A program made the translations under genes and the position numbers. The notes below the pieces were generated by a model. It made no database searches. It was not told where the DNA came from and worked only from the letters and a program-made list of their open reading frames with translations. Of a stretch of DNA of 64,000 bases, positions 47,701 to 59,605 are shown piece after piece. The stretch spans positions 27,834,501 to 27,898,500 of the forward strand of contig NC_092568.1 of NCBI RefSeq assembly GCF_037975245.1, read 5' to 3'. The stretch comes from Apostichopus japonicus. Lineage: Eukaryota > Echinodermata > Holothuroidea > Aspidochirotida > Stichopodidae. Every line of letters begins with the position of its first letter. The first letter of the stretch is position 1.

Positions 47701-50700
47701 TGAAAGACATAACACCAGAGATCTACAGTCAATATGAAAAAATGCCTGTATACAGTATTTAGAACTGCTCAATGGGATCATTTCAACTTAAGCTGGATTC
47801 TAAACCTGAAAATTTCCAACGTATGAATTCTGGCCATTAACTTACATCACTAATAGTTTCAGAATTTGACTACTGTTCATTTGTCAGTTTATTGAGTTAT
47901 CGTAATGACAGGCTCTTAGCATTACACTCATAAACACACATACTGCTACTTCACAAAAATGCATTGTGTTACATATTGAGACAATTTTACATAACACAAA
48001 ACAGCATGGAATGAAAACAATATGACAAAAACAGGGAGTTTGCAGGAACTCACCAGGACTCACAAAAGCCTTCAAGATCTTTGCAATCTAGACACACCTC
48101 AAGGTGCCCCTGCATACTCAAGCATGACATATAGCCCTTGTTACTAGGATATATTGGAAATTATGACTGGATATGAGTTTGCCCGACAGTGCCAAGTCTC
48201 ATTGCAGGAAGTCCACTTCATCTCATTTGTTGTATGTAAGAAGAAGTACCTGGAAAGGAAAAAATAAGTTACTCATTACAACAATGTTGCATTTCTATTG
48301 CAATTTCCATTTGTTCCTTTACCCTCTGGATTATCAGGTATAAATGAAAACTTTCATTCAGCTTTTACTTAAAATTATCAGAATTACTATTAAGAGCAAC
48401 AAAATTATAAATCAGATACAGACTATCATCTAAACCCAGCCTTACAAATGTGCATCCTCATTGTATTGATGCAAGTTTATCAGTCAGATCTAACTGGTGC
48501 CATGATACCTCTTTTAAAAATGACTAATTCCCTGCAAACCTAAGCAAATTCCCAATCAGTTTCAATGTTAAAGGTAGTCTGTATCTGACCCAAATTATAG
48601 GATGCTATAATTGCTAGAAGTTTTCAACAAGTTACTTTCATGGAGGCCCTTAGTCCAAATTGTTCTCAGACATTCTTAATGAACACACAAGATGACTGAA
48701 TGTCCCTGTGAGGTAAATTTCCTCAAAAGTTGTAATAAAAACAGTTTATAGAATTTTGACCAAAGGTGACCAAATTTGAATATTTGGGCCAACATGGCAT
48801 AAATTTAAATAATACATTGAAAAGTTCACTTATTTTTTGGGGGGTTGCTTTGATGCTTTTCACAGAACGATCTGTATCTCTTACTCATCTAAAAGTTTGC
48901 ACTGGCTTTGGTTACAGGAAGTGCATGCTGATGTGTAAACTTCACCAAGGAATTCTAATGCATCCTCCTGTGCAGTTGAATCAAACTCTGGAAGAATCTG
49001 TTTCAACCTTGCGAGACAGGAGGCCCATGAAGTTCAGGTTTAAATTGCGTGGAAGAGAGATTTGATTACTTCCATTAATTCAGAGCTATGTCCATCATAG
49101 TGTTGAATGATGCTGCAAAGAAGCTATAAAAGAAGGAAATTTAGATTTGTAGGAAATCTACATCTGACATGGGTGGCTCATCAATATAAGTGGAAAAGTT
49201 TAGGGTTGCAGCCTTCATTTGTATCTATTTTTTTTTATGATTGCTTGATGTTTCAAAGCACTTTCTTGGAAGTCTGTCACTAGCTTCTGTAGCTGAAAAG
49301 TTACTCTCATCAAGTAAAATGATAAACACATCATATGTTAATAACCATTTGTTGGAATATGCTACTGGGAGAAAGGAGTAGAGGTATCATGAACTTGACA
49401 AAGAGAGTGCCCATGTTGGAAATCTAGTATATTTGGGGGATAATAAAACTTAAAACCTTCATTGTTGAAGTGAAAATTATGATATTCTGCAATAAGTGCC
49501 AATCCTCGGGATGGGGTTGGAACATCACAAAATGCCCCTTGCAATTGTGCCCATATAGGTTGGGATTTTCCCTTCTCCAGGCATAGGAGTTTGTCAAGGA
49601 TATGGTCCTGGCACAGTAAAAGTCTTCCATTTTTCAACATTTCCAGGTGGGGAGGATCAAGTCACATGAAGTCTTGCACCTCCCTAGCTTGCAATCCCTG
49701 CCTTAATGAATTTATTTCTAAAGCTGCATGGGTTGTCTTAGGTTACTTACCTTTACAGTAACAGGATTGCTTTGTTCCTGAAATAAAAACATTTAACAAT
49801 ATTTAATGTGACTTGTCAAGCATGGCCAGTGATTTTCCACGATCAAGAAATTCACAATAACATGGATCTATATCCATAAAATAATGAAACGGAAAACTCA
49901 ATTTGAAATAGAAAAACCAGTATTCTTTGCAAGAGTTGGATATATATGCAATAACTGTGGGGCTGTATTGACCTTGATCATGTTTCTCCCTGTAAGAAGG
50001 TAACATATATTGTGAAAGAGAAATCTAGAACATAGGTTGGGGTGGGAAATTGTGCAGGGGGGCAGAGGTTTGTTTGGCCCCAAATATGCCAAAAGTTCCA
50101 ATACGGTCACATTTGGTCAACATTTTAAACTGTTGCCATTACCACCCTGGAGGAAATTTACCTCACTGAGACATTCAGTCATCTGGTGTGTTCATTTAGA
50201 ATGTCTGAGACCAATCTGGAAATAAGAATCTCAAGCAATGTACTTTTTGAAATCTTCAGAAAAGTATGCTATAATTTGTTGCCTATACAGACTACCTTTA
50301 ATTCAAATTTCTTCTATTGGATATTTGAATCATATTCAAACTTGGGCTGCTACCCTCATCTGGTGTGTTTGTACTGATGATACTGGCTGCAAGTTCCTGA
50401 AATATAGAATAATTAAATTTATGGATTACATGCAACAGCTATATTCAACAACCTAATCACAGCACAGGTCAGCATTTGTGTTAGTACACTGTGGATATGT
50501 TCATATGTATATCGATTCCTTTTGTTAAAAAATTCTTTCTTGCAATAAAAAATTTAAACGCTTCGAGACATTTATTGGATATTGAATACAAATTTGCATT
50601 TTTTTCTTTGTTAATTAAGGAATATGTTAATACATAGAGGTCATACCAAATTCAAGATCAGATGAAATTTAGGTCAGTCAATATCAGTCCCTATTCTGGA

Positions 50701-51590
50701 AATTTATGCCTCTATGAGGATTTCTGTGATGATAGAATCAATGTTGATGAAAGAATAAATGTGACTTCATGCAGTGTTTTACAACCTGTATAAAATTAAT
50801 ACTCCAACCACACATGCAAAGTGCAATGTGGTTCCCAGCTACACCACTCTTTGGGGAAATGGTAATTTGATGGCTGTTCTTGCTGCAAACTCAGTCTAGA
50901 CAGTGTGTTAGATTATCAACTCAACCAACTTTGGCCAAGTTCCTGATATTGTCGGCTGCAAGCCAGGAATCTCATTGGGTAGCTGCCACCACCATGAAGA
51001 TTTAAGCAGTATATCATTTCTCCTATAACAACAACATTGGAATGGTAAAGCAACATTAACGTAATGATGCTATATCGCAATTCCCTTTTGAATTAAGTAA
51101 TATGTTAAGGGACATTTTCTTAATATTTAGTTTGTTCAATATATGAAAAATCAACCAAGGTAAAATGCATTATTGTTTCCATGATGTAACATGAGTAATT
51201 TGTGTATGCGTTTGTTTGTGTGTGGGGGAGGGAAGGGGGTTTGCACACACTTAATAGTAATTAAGGCTCTACAAATATTAGAAAAAGCTGGAAATGATGA
51301 TTGAGATGCAACAAACATGGGCGAAAGTGGAAAATATCTGCCAAGAAAACGAGACGGACCTTTCCTGCAGGCTATGAGGTATCATTATGTTAAGTATCAA
51401 CTCAAATGGAATAAAATTCTTCCGATTCTGTGTTTATAAGGAAATTTCAGCTGAACCTTATTTTGTCACACATCTCATCAATATGCAGCAAAATAATAAC
51501 ACTGAAAACATTGCATTGTGTAACTAACCTGCTCAGCACAATAAAATTTAGTCATACCACATATGGTTGGTGAGCAAGTGCAGATCAGGT
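47701..51590. other. non-coding stretch, no gene supported
   Basis: Open frames at 48766-49065 (plus) and 49362-49640 (minus) have protein-like stretches but no known motif and no convincing splice context. An exon of an unknown gene cannot be excluded. A G-rich run lies near 51220-51240. Confidence 0.4.
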
Positions 51591-51594
51591 TTTA

Positions 51595-52030
51595 ATGTTA
51601 AGCCCTGCCCACTCATTTCGTTGCACGATATCTGCACCAAAAGCAATAACGACCCTCCTTAGCTCTTCATTGCTGCAAGGATCACCTCAAACCAACCAAC
51701 CATTCTTCAGATTGGAGCTAACAGTTATTAATGTTAAGCCCTGCCCACTCATTTTGTTGCACAAGATCTGCACCAAAAGCAATAACGACCCTCCTTAGCT
51801 CATCATTGCTGCAAGGATCACCTCAAACCAACCTACCATTCTTCAGATTGGAGCTAACAAGAGAACGTCAGCTAAAATCTATTTTGGTCCCGCCCGTTAC
51901 AAACATTCAATCAGCAGAATAAACCAGAGATTAAAAATGTTGTAATGGTCAAGCAACATGTTGATACTAGTTTCATGTTAACTCCGCCCACTCATTACCA
52001 TGCATGATATCTACACCAAAGAAAATAGTT
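51595..52030. repeat. 136-bp tandem repeat, two full copies plus a partial third
   Basis: The unit begins ATGTTAAGCCCTGCCCACTC at 51595 and again at 51731, with only a few differences. A shorter, diverged copy starts at 51975 (ATGTTAACTCCGCCCACTC). The repeat generates two spurious open frames. Confidence 0.9.
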
Positions 52031-52426
52031 ACTATATGTGGTTTTACCAAGTTGATCTGGCAAGAAGCTAATTAGAAGTTGAACATTTAATTGCTGAGTT
52101 TCAAACTGACATCACATAAAATTCTCCTCTCGAAACTAAGCAAATAAAATCAAATATTTGAAAACATTTGTCTGGAAACTGGAGTTTTCTAATTAACTTA
52201 TTCTTCTCTCTTTTATTGTTGGCAATTATGTTTCATTTTTTAAAGCCATTGAGTCAAAATTGATTTATTGTGTGAAGACAGCTACAGCCCTTACCCTCGC
52301 ATAAGCCAGCACAGAACTCATCAAGTTACTGGTTATTGTTAAGAAAATTATGGAGGAATCATGCCAATCAACCCCCTCTCCCGACCCCCCCCCCTCCCAA
52401 ATAAAAAGACTGTAAAGGAATCTTAC

Positions 52427-54237
52427 TTGTGTGAAATTCTTTAAGTAAAATGGATTGAATTTCTTCTTCAAAGGAAGGCCTGTGGAACTGTTAATATATG
52501 TGTGTACAGCCCTTTCTCATTCACAGCCTTGACTCCATACGGCCCAAGCCAAGAGTTTTTGAGCGTCCCTACTCTTCGGGCATCCTTTCTAGCATTCCGG
52601 ATGAGAACACTTATAGAACCAACTTTGAAGCTCTGAATAAAACAAAATCCAGCATATATACGTAAACATCATAATACAATGTATATGTTGCCATTAATTT
52701 CACTACAGTGCAGTTTTCAATGCACAACATAGCATTATGTAATTACCTGTTTTGATTGCTGCCTTTAATCAAAATTCTTGTTTTGCCGTTCTTGGGCTTT
52801 GCCAATATTTTCTTTTACAAAACCTTTGATTATGTCCTGCGACTGTGACATGAGTTGAAAAACCCTCTCCCGCTGTGCATCGCTGCAGCAGGAGATTCTG
52901 GTTGGACAATGGAGTCTTCAATGTCGACTGGTAACAATGGCTCTCTGGATATATGAAGATAATTAACAATCAATTATTCACAACACTTTGTTGACTGAAG
53001 AATAAATAAATTTTTATATATTTTATTTTCACTATTAAGACCCTGGAACCATAAATCTGAGTCACATCACATACTCAAACCAGCAGAAATATAAAACAAA
53101 AGTATATTCTGTGCTGTTATAGGTCCAAATTGCATACCAGCCCAAAATATGATATATAACTGAAAAACAAAACCAATATCAGTGGCATTAATTGCATGTT
53201 TCTAAATTAATTGGCATGCTTTTATAGTTTAATGAATGTTCATCATTTGTACTTGCTGTACTTACTTAGGTTTTGTAACTTAAATAGGGTTATTGGTGGT
53301 CCTCTATTTAGCAGTTTTTCCCAGGACCTGGGATGTGTCAAATGAGATTTTATCCTATAGAGGATCAGTATAGCTATGCAGGATTTTTCCAAACTCTCTT
53401 GTCCCTGATTGCTTTTCTCCATATATGACCTTTACAAATGTAAACCTCTATTCAGCAATGGTAGGTTTGAATTATTACAAACCTTCCAAACATCACAACG
53501 AAAGGAGAAAAGACCTGTAGAACCATGTTTTGCTGTACCGTACCCCATAAGAATGGAAGACAGTGTTTCATCCCAGTCATCTTGGTTTTGATTGACAACT
53601 TTGATGAGTGACATTTGCAGAGTTTGGTTGAATCTTTCATCCAGCCCATTGGTCTGTGGGTGGTAGCTGAAGGATACTCTGTGGCTCACCCCTGTCATGT
53701 CAAATAGGGACTTGTTCAGAGCATTAACAAATTCTCTAAATAAATGAAAAATTAAACAAGTTGTTAAAGTACTGGTTACAAGTAATGCATTAAACTATTG
53801 GCATCTTCAGAGTGGCCGTGTGGTTTAATCAGGAGATTCTTTTAGCACTTCTTTCAAAACAAGTAAGTTAAGCACTGACATAACACCTGGTCTTGGATGC
53901 ACTGACCGTTATCCCACTAACATTTTTATTAACATTAACTTATAAAACAACTTCAAGAAATTCCTGTAACCATTTGGCCGCTTTCTGGGTCACAGGTAAA
54001 ACTGAGAACAAATGCAGGTCTGCATAACTAACTTCAAAAATATGTTATGTAAAGTAAAACAGAGTAGATGGATATATACCTGGCCATGGTTTCAAACAGA
54101 AAGTTTGCAACGGTTTATGCTGTTTTGTCTCTTACAGCAACAGCCTCTGGCCATTTTGAAAAATAGTCACATAGGGTTATGATGTACTTATTTCCATTGA
54201 TGGTCTCTGCAAGGGGTCCAATCATATCCACACCCAC
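52427..54237 (-). pseudogene. intron-containing Ginger/Gypsy-type integrase (transposase) gene, broken
   Basis: Four minus-strand exons with GT-AG sites. Exon A (54237-54080): VGVDMIGPLAETINGNKY, CDYFSKWPEAVAV, FLFETMA, with TAA at 54115-54117. Exon B (53735-53483): SYHPQTNGLDERFNQTL (third catalytic residue Glu), DDWDETL, then MFG after a +1 shift. Exon C (52944-52747): EPLLPVDIEDS, then in another frame ERVFQLMSQSQDIIKGF and KAQERQNKNFD, then TAA. Exon D (52632-52427): FKVGSISVLIRNARK, NSWLGPYGVKAV, then LPLKKKFNPFYLKNFTQ, a GPY/F module. Junction phases agree for B-C and C-D. The block with the second catalytic Asp (DQG) is missing between A and B. Introns point to a Ginger1-like DNA transposon or a domesticated integrase rather than a retroelement copy. 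No H2C2 finger or terminal repeats were found. Confidence 0.7.
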
Positions 54238-55879
54238 CTAAAAAAAAAGGAAAATAGCATTCAGAACCATACACAATCATACCAACTGATGTTCAAGTGA
54301 TTTATGTGTGAGCTTTGTAGACAATTTACTGCTATTAAGGATATCCAACCATGCTGATATATACTCATTGAAAAAAAGTTAACAAAAGATTCCTCGATGA
54401 CTGAATGTGCTAAAAGCAGGTATTCTTACACTGCTAATAAGAAGCATACAATCAACAATTCTTGTACAGAACAGAATGCTGTATCAAATTTTGTAAATAC
54501 TTTTGATACTGGACAGTGAAGCTTTTTTAATTTCAATGATTTAAATTGCATGATTTTGGCTTTTCTTGATTTAAAACTATTACTGCTCACACTTTTCAGC
54601 ACAAAGCTCGGTGGCTGTTTATTGCTCCCGTTAGTCTAAACTCTTTGATCTTTTCCCTATCGATCTTTTTACATTTAATGTTGAATTTTCAGGGCACAGT
54701 CCTGACAAACGATATTTTCCAATGATACTGTACTCTTCATCGGTATCCAGCTCAGGAGAAGTCATCTTGTAATATCAGATCGGGCTAAGTAAGTTAACTC
54801 CTAATGCTTAACCGAAGGCCAGAACAGTGCGTGCAAATATGCAACTACTAAGAATTTTGTGTGCCTGCGTGTTACACATTGAAATGTATTGCTTAATGTT
54901 AACAAGCATGGCCTGTGTTTAATAAATTTATGTCTTGTTGATCACTTTTCTTTGTTTCGAACTTGGAACCTATTAAGAGTTTATATATCTTTTTTAGTAA
55001 GGTTATCAATTAATAACATGTTTGTTTACTCATTATTATTGCCTTTAAATGAACAATGTATGTTTTATTACTAAGTATTAGGTTATATTAGGTAAAGCAT
55101 TGGAAGTGATGTCTGAAACAAGATCTATTTGGATAGGTGATGTTCGGAACAAGAGTCATGACAAAAAAATCTGAGAGGACATTACCCAAAACTGTCAGCT
55201 TTTGGTTAATATTTATATGCTTATGTTGTGGTTTGATTTTATGGTATTTTGTTTCAATTACTTTCAATTTTGCTCTTTAAAGAGAAAACTGTAATTCAGG
55301 AAAAATTGTGATTTTTCTCACGATACTCTAATTTTTCTTTTATAACATCATCAATATCATTGAAAACTTGTCTGATTATAGTAAATTTTATGTTAATAAA
55401 GAAAATAACGACAGAATTCCCAAAATGTAGCAGCAATGGAGTGGCACCACCATTAAGAAAAGAACCACTTTTGGAAAATTTATAGATTGTCACACTTTTC
55501 TACCATCTTGAATATAATTTCCGGAATAGTTTAAGGTCTGGTCAATTCTAATTCATAAATTGCAGATATTAATTATGTTTTTTTTATTTAGAATAGAAGT
55601 TCTGTACTGTAATTTGAAAATTTGCTACCCTTGGCAACCGTGAAACGTGTACAGACCTAATTTCCAAGACGCTGATGTCAAACTCAAAGGTATAACAAAC
55701 TTTTGTAAAATTTTGAAGACTTGCAGTGAGAGTTGTACAGTAAACGGCGAGAGTTGGCAGGCCTGCAAAACCCTAGCAATAGTCATCGACTTTTGTTGAA
55801 AACGATTTTTGCTGATGTACTGCATGAGCCTAGTCTAAGTCTTAACCCTATTGTTTTAAACTTTAGCCAGTGGCAGTAG
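54238..55879. other. no gene supported
   Basis: Sequence upstream of the integrase exons. I looked for the H2C2 zinc-binding exon expected before the catalytic core and did not find it. Short frames only. Confidence 0.45.
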
Positions 55880-56960
55880 GCCAAATTGTATTGGCCTAAT
55901 GGAATTTTTGGCTGGAACTGTAACTGTGTAAGGCCTAGCTAATTTAGAACTAGCCGTATGGCTGATAAGTCTGTTATCAAATCTTCAATCAAAGCGTTGT
56001 TGCATAGCATGCTAGGTGCTTACCCTAGGAGTATCTTAGGCTAAGCCATTACCATCTTCCATATACTTATTGCAATACCACCTGACTCCCCTGTCGTTGG
56101 CCAAAAAAGGGGATATTGAATATCTACCCCATTTGGTAATGCTAGGCATACTTAATGCTCCTCTGCACAAATTTCATTTCATTTATTTGTTTTTTCACAT
56201 AAATATTACAATGTGAATGGAAGTCTTCTGAAAAGCCTATGCTGGCTTAACAAAACAAATTCATGATTAATTAAGCACACAGAGTATTATTTCATAGGTC
56301 AAGCCAAACATGTCTTCACGCACAGGAAAGTAGTGCTGGCCATTAGATTTAGAGCACTTATGTTTACAACCATACATGTTGACTGGTGAATTAATTAGGT
56401 GAGCTCAAGGATGAATCCTAGTGGCAGTATTGGGGGTAGTTTATGCTATCAAGTAACAAATTCTTAATGCTCGAGTGAATTTGAGGAGGACTGTTTATCT
56501 ATAGACAGTCTTGGCCTTCATGCATAGCATTAGACCTAGTATGTATTGCTATGCCCATAGTAGTAGTAGGCTACTTCTTATGGCCATATTCAACTTCAAT
56601 TCCTACTACACAGCATATAGGTCCATTAGGCCTAACTCAGTCCAGCTACAGTCAGGGTTGCACTGGCATAACTAGGTCTAGGCTAGGCTTGTTATAACTC
56701 AGTCGTAGGCCTAGACTAAGCAAGGCATAGGCCTATGCTTGTTTGCTTTGATCTCAAATAAGTAGTAAGCCAAGCCTAAAATGGAACTGAACAGGAAATC
56801 CTGGACTTTATGACCAAAACATGCCGATCTACTCTTACTTTCGTAATACTAGTTGTTGAAGCCTAGCCTAGTACCGAGTAGTAGTAGTGCCTATGGCCCT
56901 ATGCCTATACCCACCTCACACAGCTTGGTAGGCCTCTAGGCTAGACCGTCATGCAATTGA
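55880..56960. repeat. TAGGCCTA-rich region
   Basis: Dense occurrences of AGGCCTA, CTAGGC and related short palindromes (for example near 55930, 56575, 56625, 56700, 56730 and 56930). No unit length is fixed. A similar patch lies at 890-1260. Confidence 0.6.
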
Positions 56961-57761
56961 AATTTTGTCTCCCAAATCTTTCGTCCTTGTACTTTGGTAG
57001 GCAAACCAAAAAGACGAACTCTATCTCCATTTTGCTGGCTACATCAGGCCGCACAGCAAGGCAAGATATTTTCTTTAAAACACTACAAAACCATTTTTAG
57101 CCTAGCCTACACACGTTTTATACAAAATATGTGTTTGTATGCCAGTGTCGTCTGCAAATTGCAAAAAGTTTTTGATTTAGGGTGGCATACTCCTATTAGA
57201 ATCAATATCCATCCGCCCGATTGTTATTAAATCTCAGGAAAAGTTCCAAAAAGTAGCAGGAGAACATCTTTTTTTGACCCGTTATCAATCATGATCTGGG
57301 TTTTTCTGTGGCTTGCATGTTGAAGAGCATAAATGAACATACATATTGAGCAAAAATTGGGTCAATTTAAAGGCATTGAAGAGTCGCCCAAACCGCGTGC
57401 GGCCATCTGAAACAGTTAACTTTCCGTGGCTTGCAAGTGACGATTTGTTCGTGTCGCTACAAAATGCAGACAGTACAGTAATGACACGTGTTACCGTGTT
57501 ATATTTTACCTGGACCTAAGATGTCCATCGCTGTATTGTCTGTACACTGTGCTGTAGGTATTGACCGCAGCTGTATGTACTGACTGTAAACTAGTGTCTA
57601 ATTACCGACGGTAGCAAGCTGTGTGTATTTCCTGGGATCGATGGTGGTGTCTTATACTTTTGTTACATCTCAATTGAAACTAGGTCATGTTACCGGCATT
57701 ATACGTTTTTTTTTGCGCGAGTCTTCACACCCTTTAAGTCCCCTTTACGCCACGAGAGGAG
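56961..57761. other. no gene supported
   Basis: Open frame 56994-57230 has no recognisable domain. Nothing else seen. Confidence 0.5.
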
Positions 57762-58078
57762 ATGCTTATCCAACCAATTTTACATAACCCTCTCTTACGC
57801 GAAGAGAACGGTGAAACTGTTTTTAACAGTATTTTTATTGATGAGGATATTATTATGGTTGGCGACCTTATGTATGAGGTCATCCCAACACAAATGCCAT
57901 CAGAAACCGTTCATGAATGTATAACACTTACTATTCCCGAAAATCCCATTTCCTTGAATGAAGTACAGACGATTATTTCTATGGTAATGAATGTATTACC
58001 CGAGAACTGGTTGACAGAGATCTATTCATCCGACAGAGTGGTATCTAGACAATCCGACTTACACAGGCGCGTATCCAG
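57762..58078 (+). pseudogene. LINE ORF2 fragment (L1/Tx1-like connection region)
   Basis: It reads PILHNPLLREENGETVFNSI, FIDEDIIMVGDLM, LNEVQTIISMVMNVLPENW and LTEIYSSD. The pattern (W/H-NPL...G-x-x-x-F...GDL...LP-x-x-W) is the region between reverse transcriptase and the C-terminal finger in L1/Tx1-group LINEs, as in the copy at 16.5-19.3 kb (HIRINNKIFYYDFMYKKGVK). It is cut off at about 58065 by a sequence that looks like a hAT-like terminus (CAGGCGCGTATCCAGGGGGC). Confidence 0.5.
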
Positions 58079-58144
58079 GGGGCGTTGGGGCGCTCGCTAC
58101 CCTCGGAGGAAATAGATGAGAGAAATTTAGAAAGAAGAAAAAAT

Positions 58145-58237
58145 GGAAAAAGGGAAAAAGAGGGGGGAAGAGGAGGAAGGAGAGGAAGGAAGGGAAAAGA
58201 AAAAGAGGAAAGAGAGAAAAAGGAGAAAAGGAGGGAG
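58145..58237 (+). repeat. 93-base uninterrupted homopurine tract
   Basis: Only A and G occur from 58145 to 58237, in a GGAA/GAGG/AAAAG mix. Such strand-asymmetric tracts can form triplex (H-DNA). Translation on either strand gives low-complexity frames (Lys/Arg/Glu or Ser/Phe/Pro) that I do not regard as genes. Confidence 0.9.
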
Positions 58238-58328
58238 TACAAGACTTGAAAAACGCCAAGACACCGGGAAGAGAAAGAGGAACAGTGACATAATTACAGC
58301 GCTGATCCCTATAATATACACAGGGTAG

Positions 58329-58370
58329 CCAGTGACGGATCGAGGATATCGGAAGGGGCGTGCGTCTCAC
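58329..58370. mobile_element. possible terminus of another hAT-like MITE
   Basis: CAGTGACGGATCGAGGATAT and then CGGAAGGGGCG look like the CAGTG-x-CGGATC starts common to hAT-like MITEs. No inverted partner was found, so the element is truncated or the resemblance is chance. Confidence 0.3.
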
Positions 58371-58440
58371 CCTACCCCTTACACCGACAACTCAATTTTT
58401 GACGTTTCCATTTTCCCTCTCTCACTAGTGTATATGTAAA

Positions 58441-58446
58441 TATATA

Positions 58447-58515
<69 letters not shown>
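58441..58515. repeat. (TA)n microsatellite
   Basis: Nearly pure TA repeats with one TTT interruption near the start. Confidence 0.95.
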
Positions 58516-58517
<2 letters not shown>

Positions 58518-58784
58518 TCTATCATAACGCGTGTGTGCGTATGGACGCCTTAAACAATTGTACAATTGTGCTATAAAAAAACTACTACGGACGCACCCAT
58601 CACTTCTTGAGATTGTTCCCATCTGCATGAAAACGCGCGCCCCACAACCCTATGGCCCATCCGGCTTCTAATCGCTACCCGATGAGTTACGAAACTTAAT
58701 TAGAGACCTCCCACCCCCCCCCCTAGTACCAAAACCTTCACAAAATCCGACAATATTTATGTAATATTTATGTGAAAAAACAAA

Positions 58785-58820
58785 TAAATGAATGAATGAA
58801 TGAATGAATGAATGAATGAA
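58785..58820. repeat. (AATG)n microsatellite
   Basis: About nine AATG units immediately before the 5' end of LINE copy 2. It could be the target site or the tail of an older LINE. Confidence 0.9.
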
Positions 58821-59605
58821 AAAGTGCCTACACGGGGAGCTGCAAGTATTAGTTAATCGACCTAATAGCTGTTTTCTTTGTTACTTTTTTCGAACTTTCT
58901 TGTTCCACGTTTTCTTCAACCTGCAACATCCAAGTTCTTGGATGATAGCGGGTTTTTATTACTGTGTTTCAATTTGGTCCGTTAAACTGTAGGAGTTTTG
59001 CCAAGGCGTGTGCTAGTGCGAACATGGGTTCCGCGAAACCATCAATACAACGTTTGAAAACTAACAGTGTTAGGGTATTTGACAATGGACATAGCTATGG
59101 AGACGTACTGAAATCGATATCTGAGGATCTTGGGAATAATAGAACTGTGGGATGTGTTAAGACATCAGGGCACTGGATTGTGACATTGAAGAATGAATCT
59201 GATGCGGAACTTATCCAGGAAACCGGCCTTAATATTAAAGGCGACCATTGTAATGTTACCGGAGTGGAAAAATTTATACTAACGGTGAGTCTTTTTGGGG
59301 TACCCTGTTACATTTCTGACGAAGAACTTTCGGCTAAGCTAGAGGAATACGGATGCTCAATTAAATCCAAATGGACGCGAAAATACTATTCCGACTATCC
59401 AGACGTGGAAAACGGTATTCGATTCGTAAGAGTACAGTTGCCAAATAATGCCAAAAGCCTGCCCTACGCAATTACGATTGCTGGTGTACATCTAAGACTT
59501 AAACACAACAGCCAATCTAAAGTCTGTAACAACTGCTTGAGCGACACCCATGTCATGAAAGAATGTCCCCAGTACGTATGTAGAGAATGTAATAACCAGG
59601 GCCAC

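Noticed and set aside
53744-54079. Hidden exon supplying the missing DQG block of the integrase
   Set aside because: I read all three minus frames of this intron. HPRPGVMSV is weakly similar to the expected region, but it lacks the Asp and has no fitting donor, so I do not annotate it.
58045-58370. Ser/Phe/Pro-rich and Lys/Glu-rich open frames on both strands
   Set aside because: Both come from the homopurine tract; low complexity, no start context or domain.
58425-58628. Second Ile/Tyr-rich open frame
   Set aside because: Translation of the TA tract at 58441-58515.
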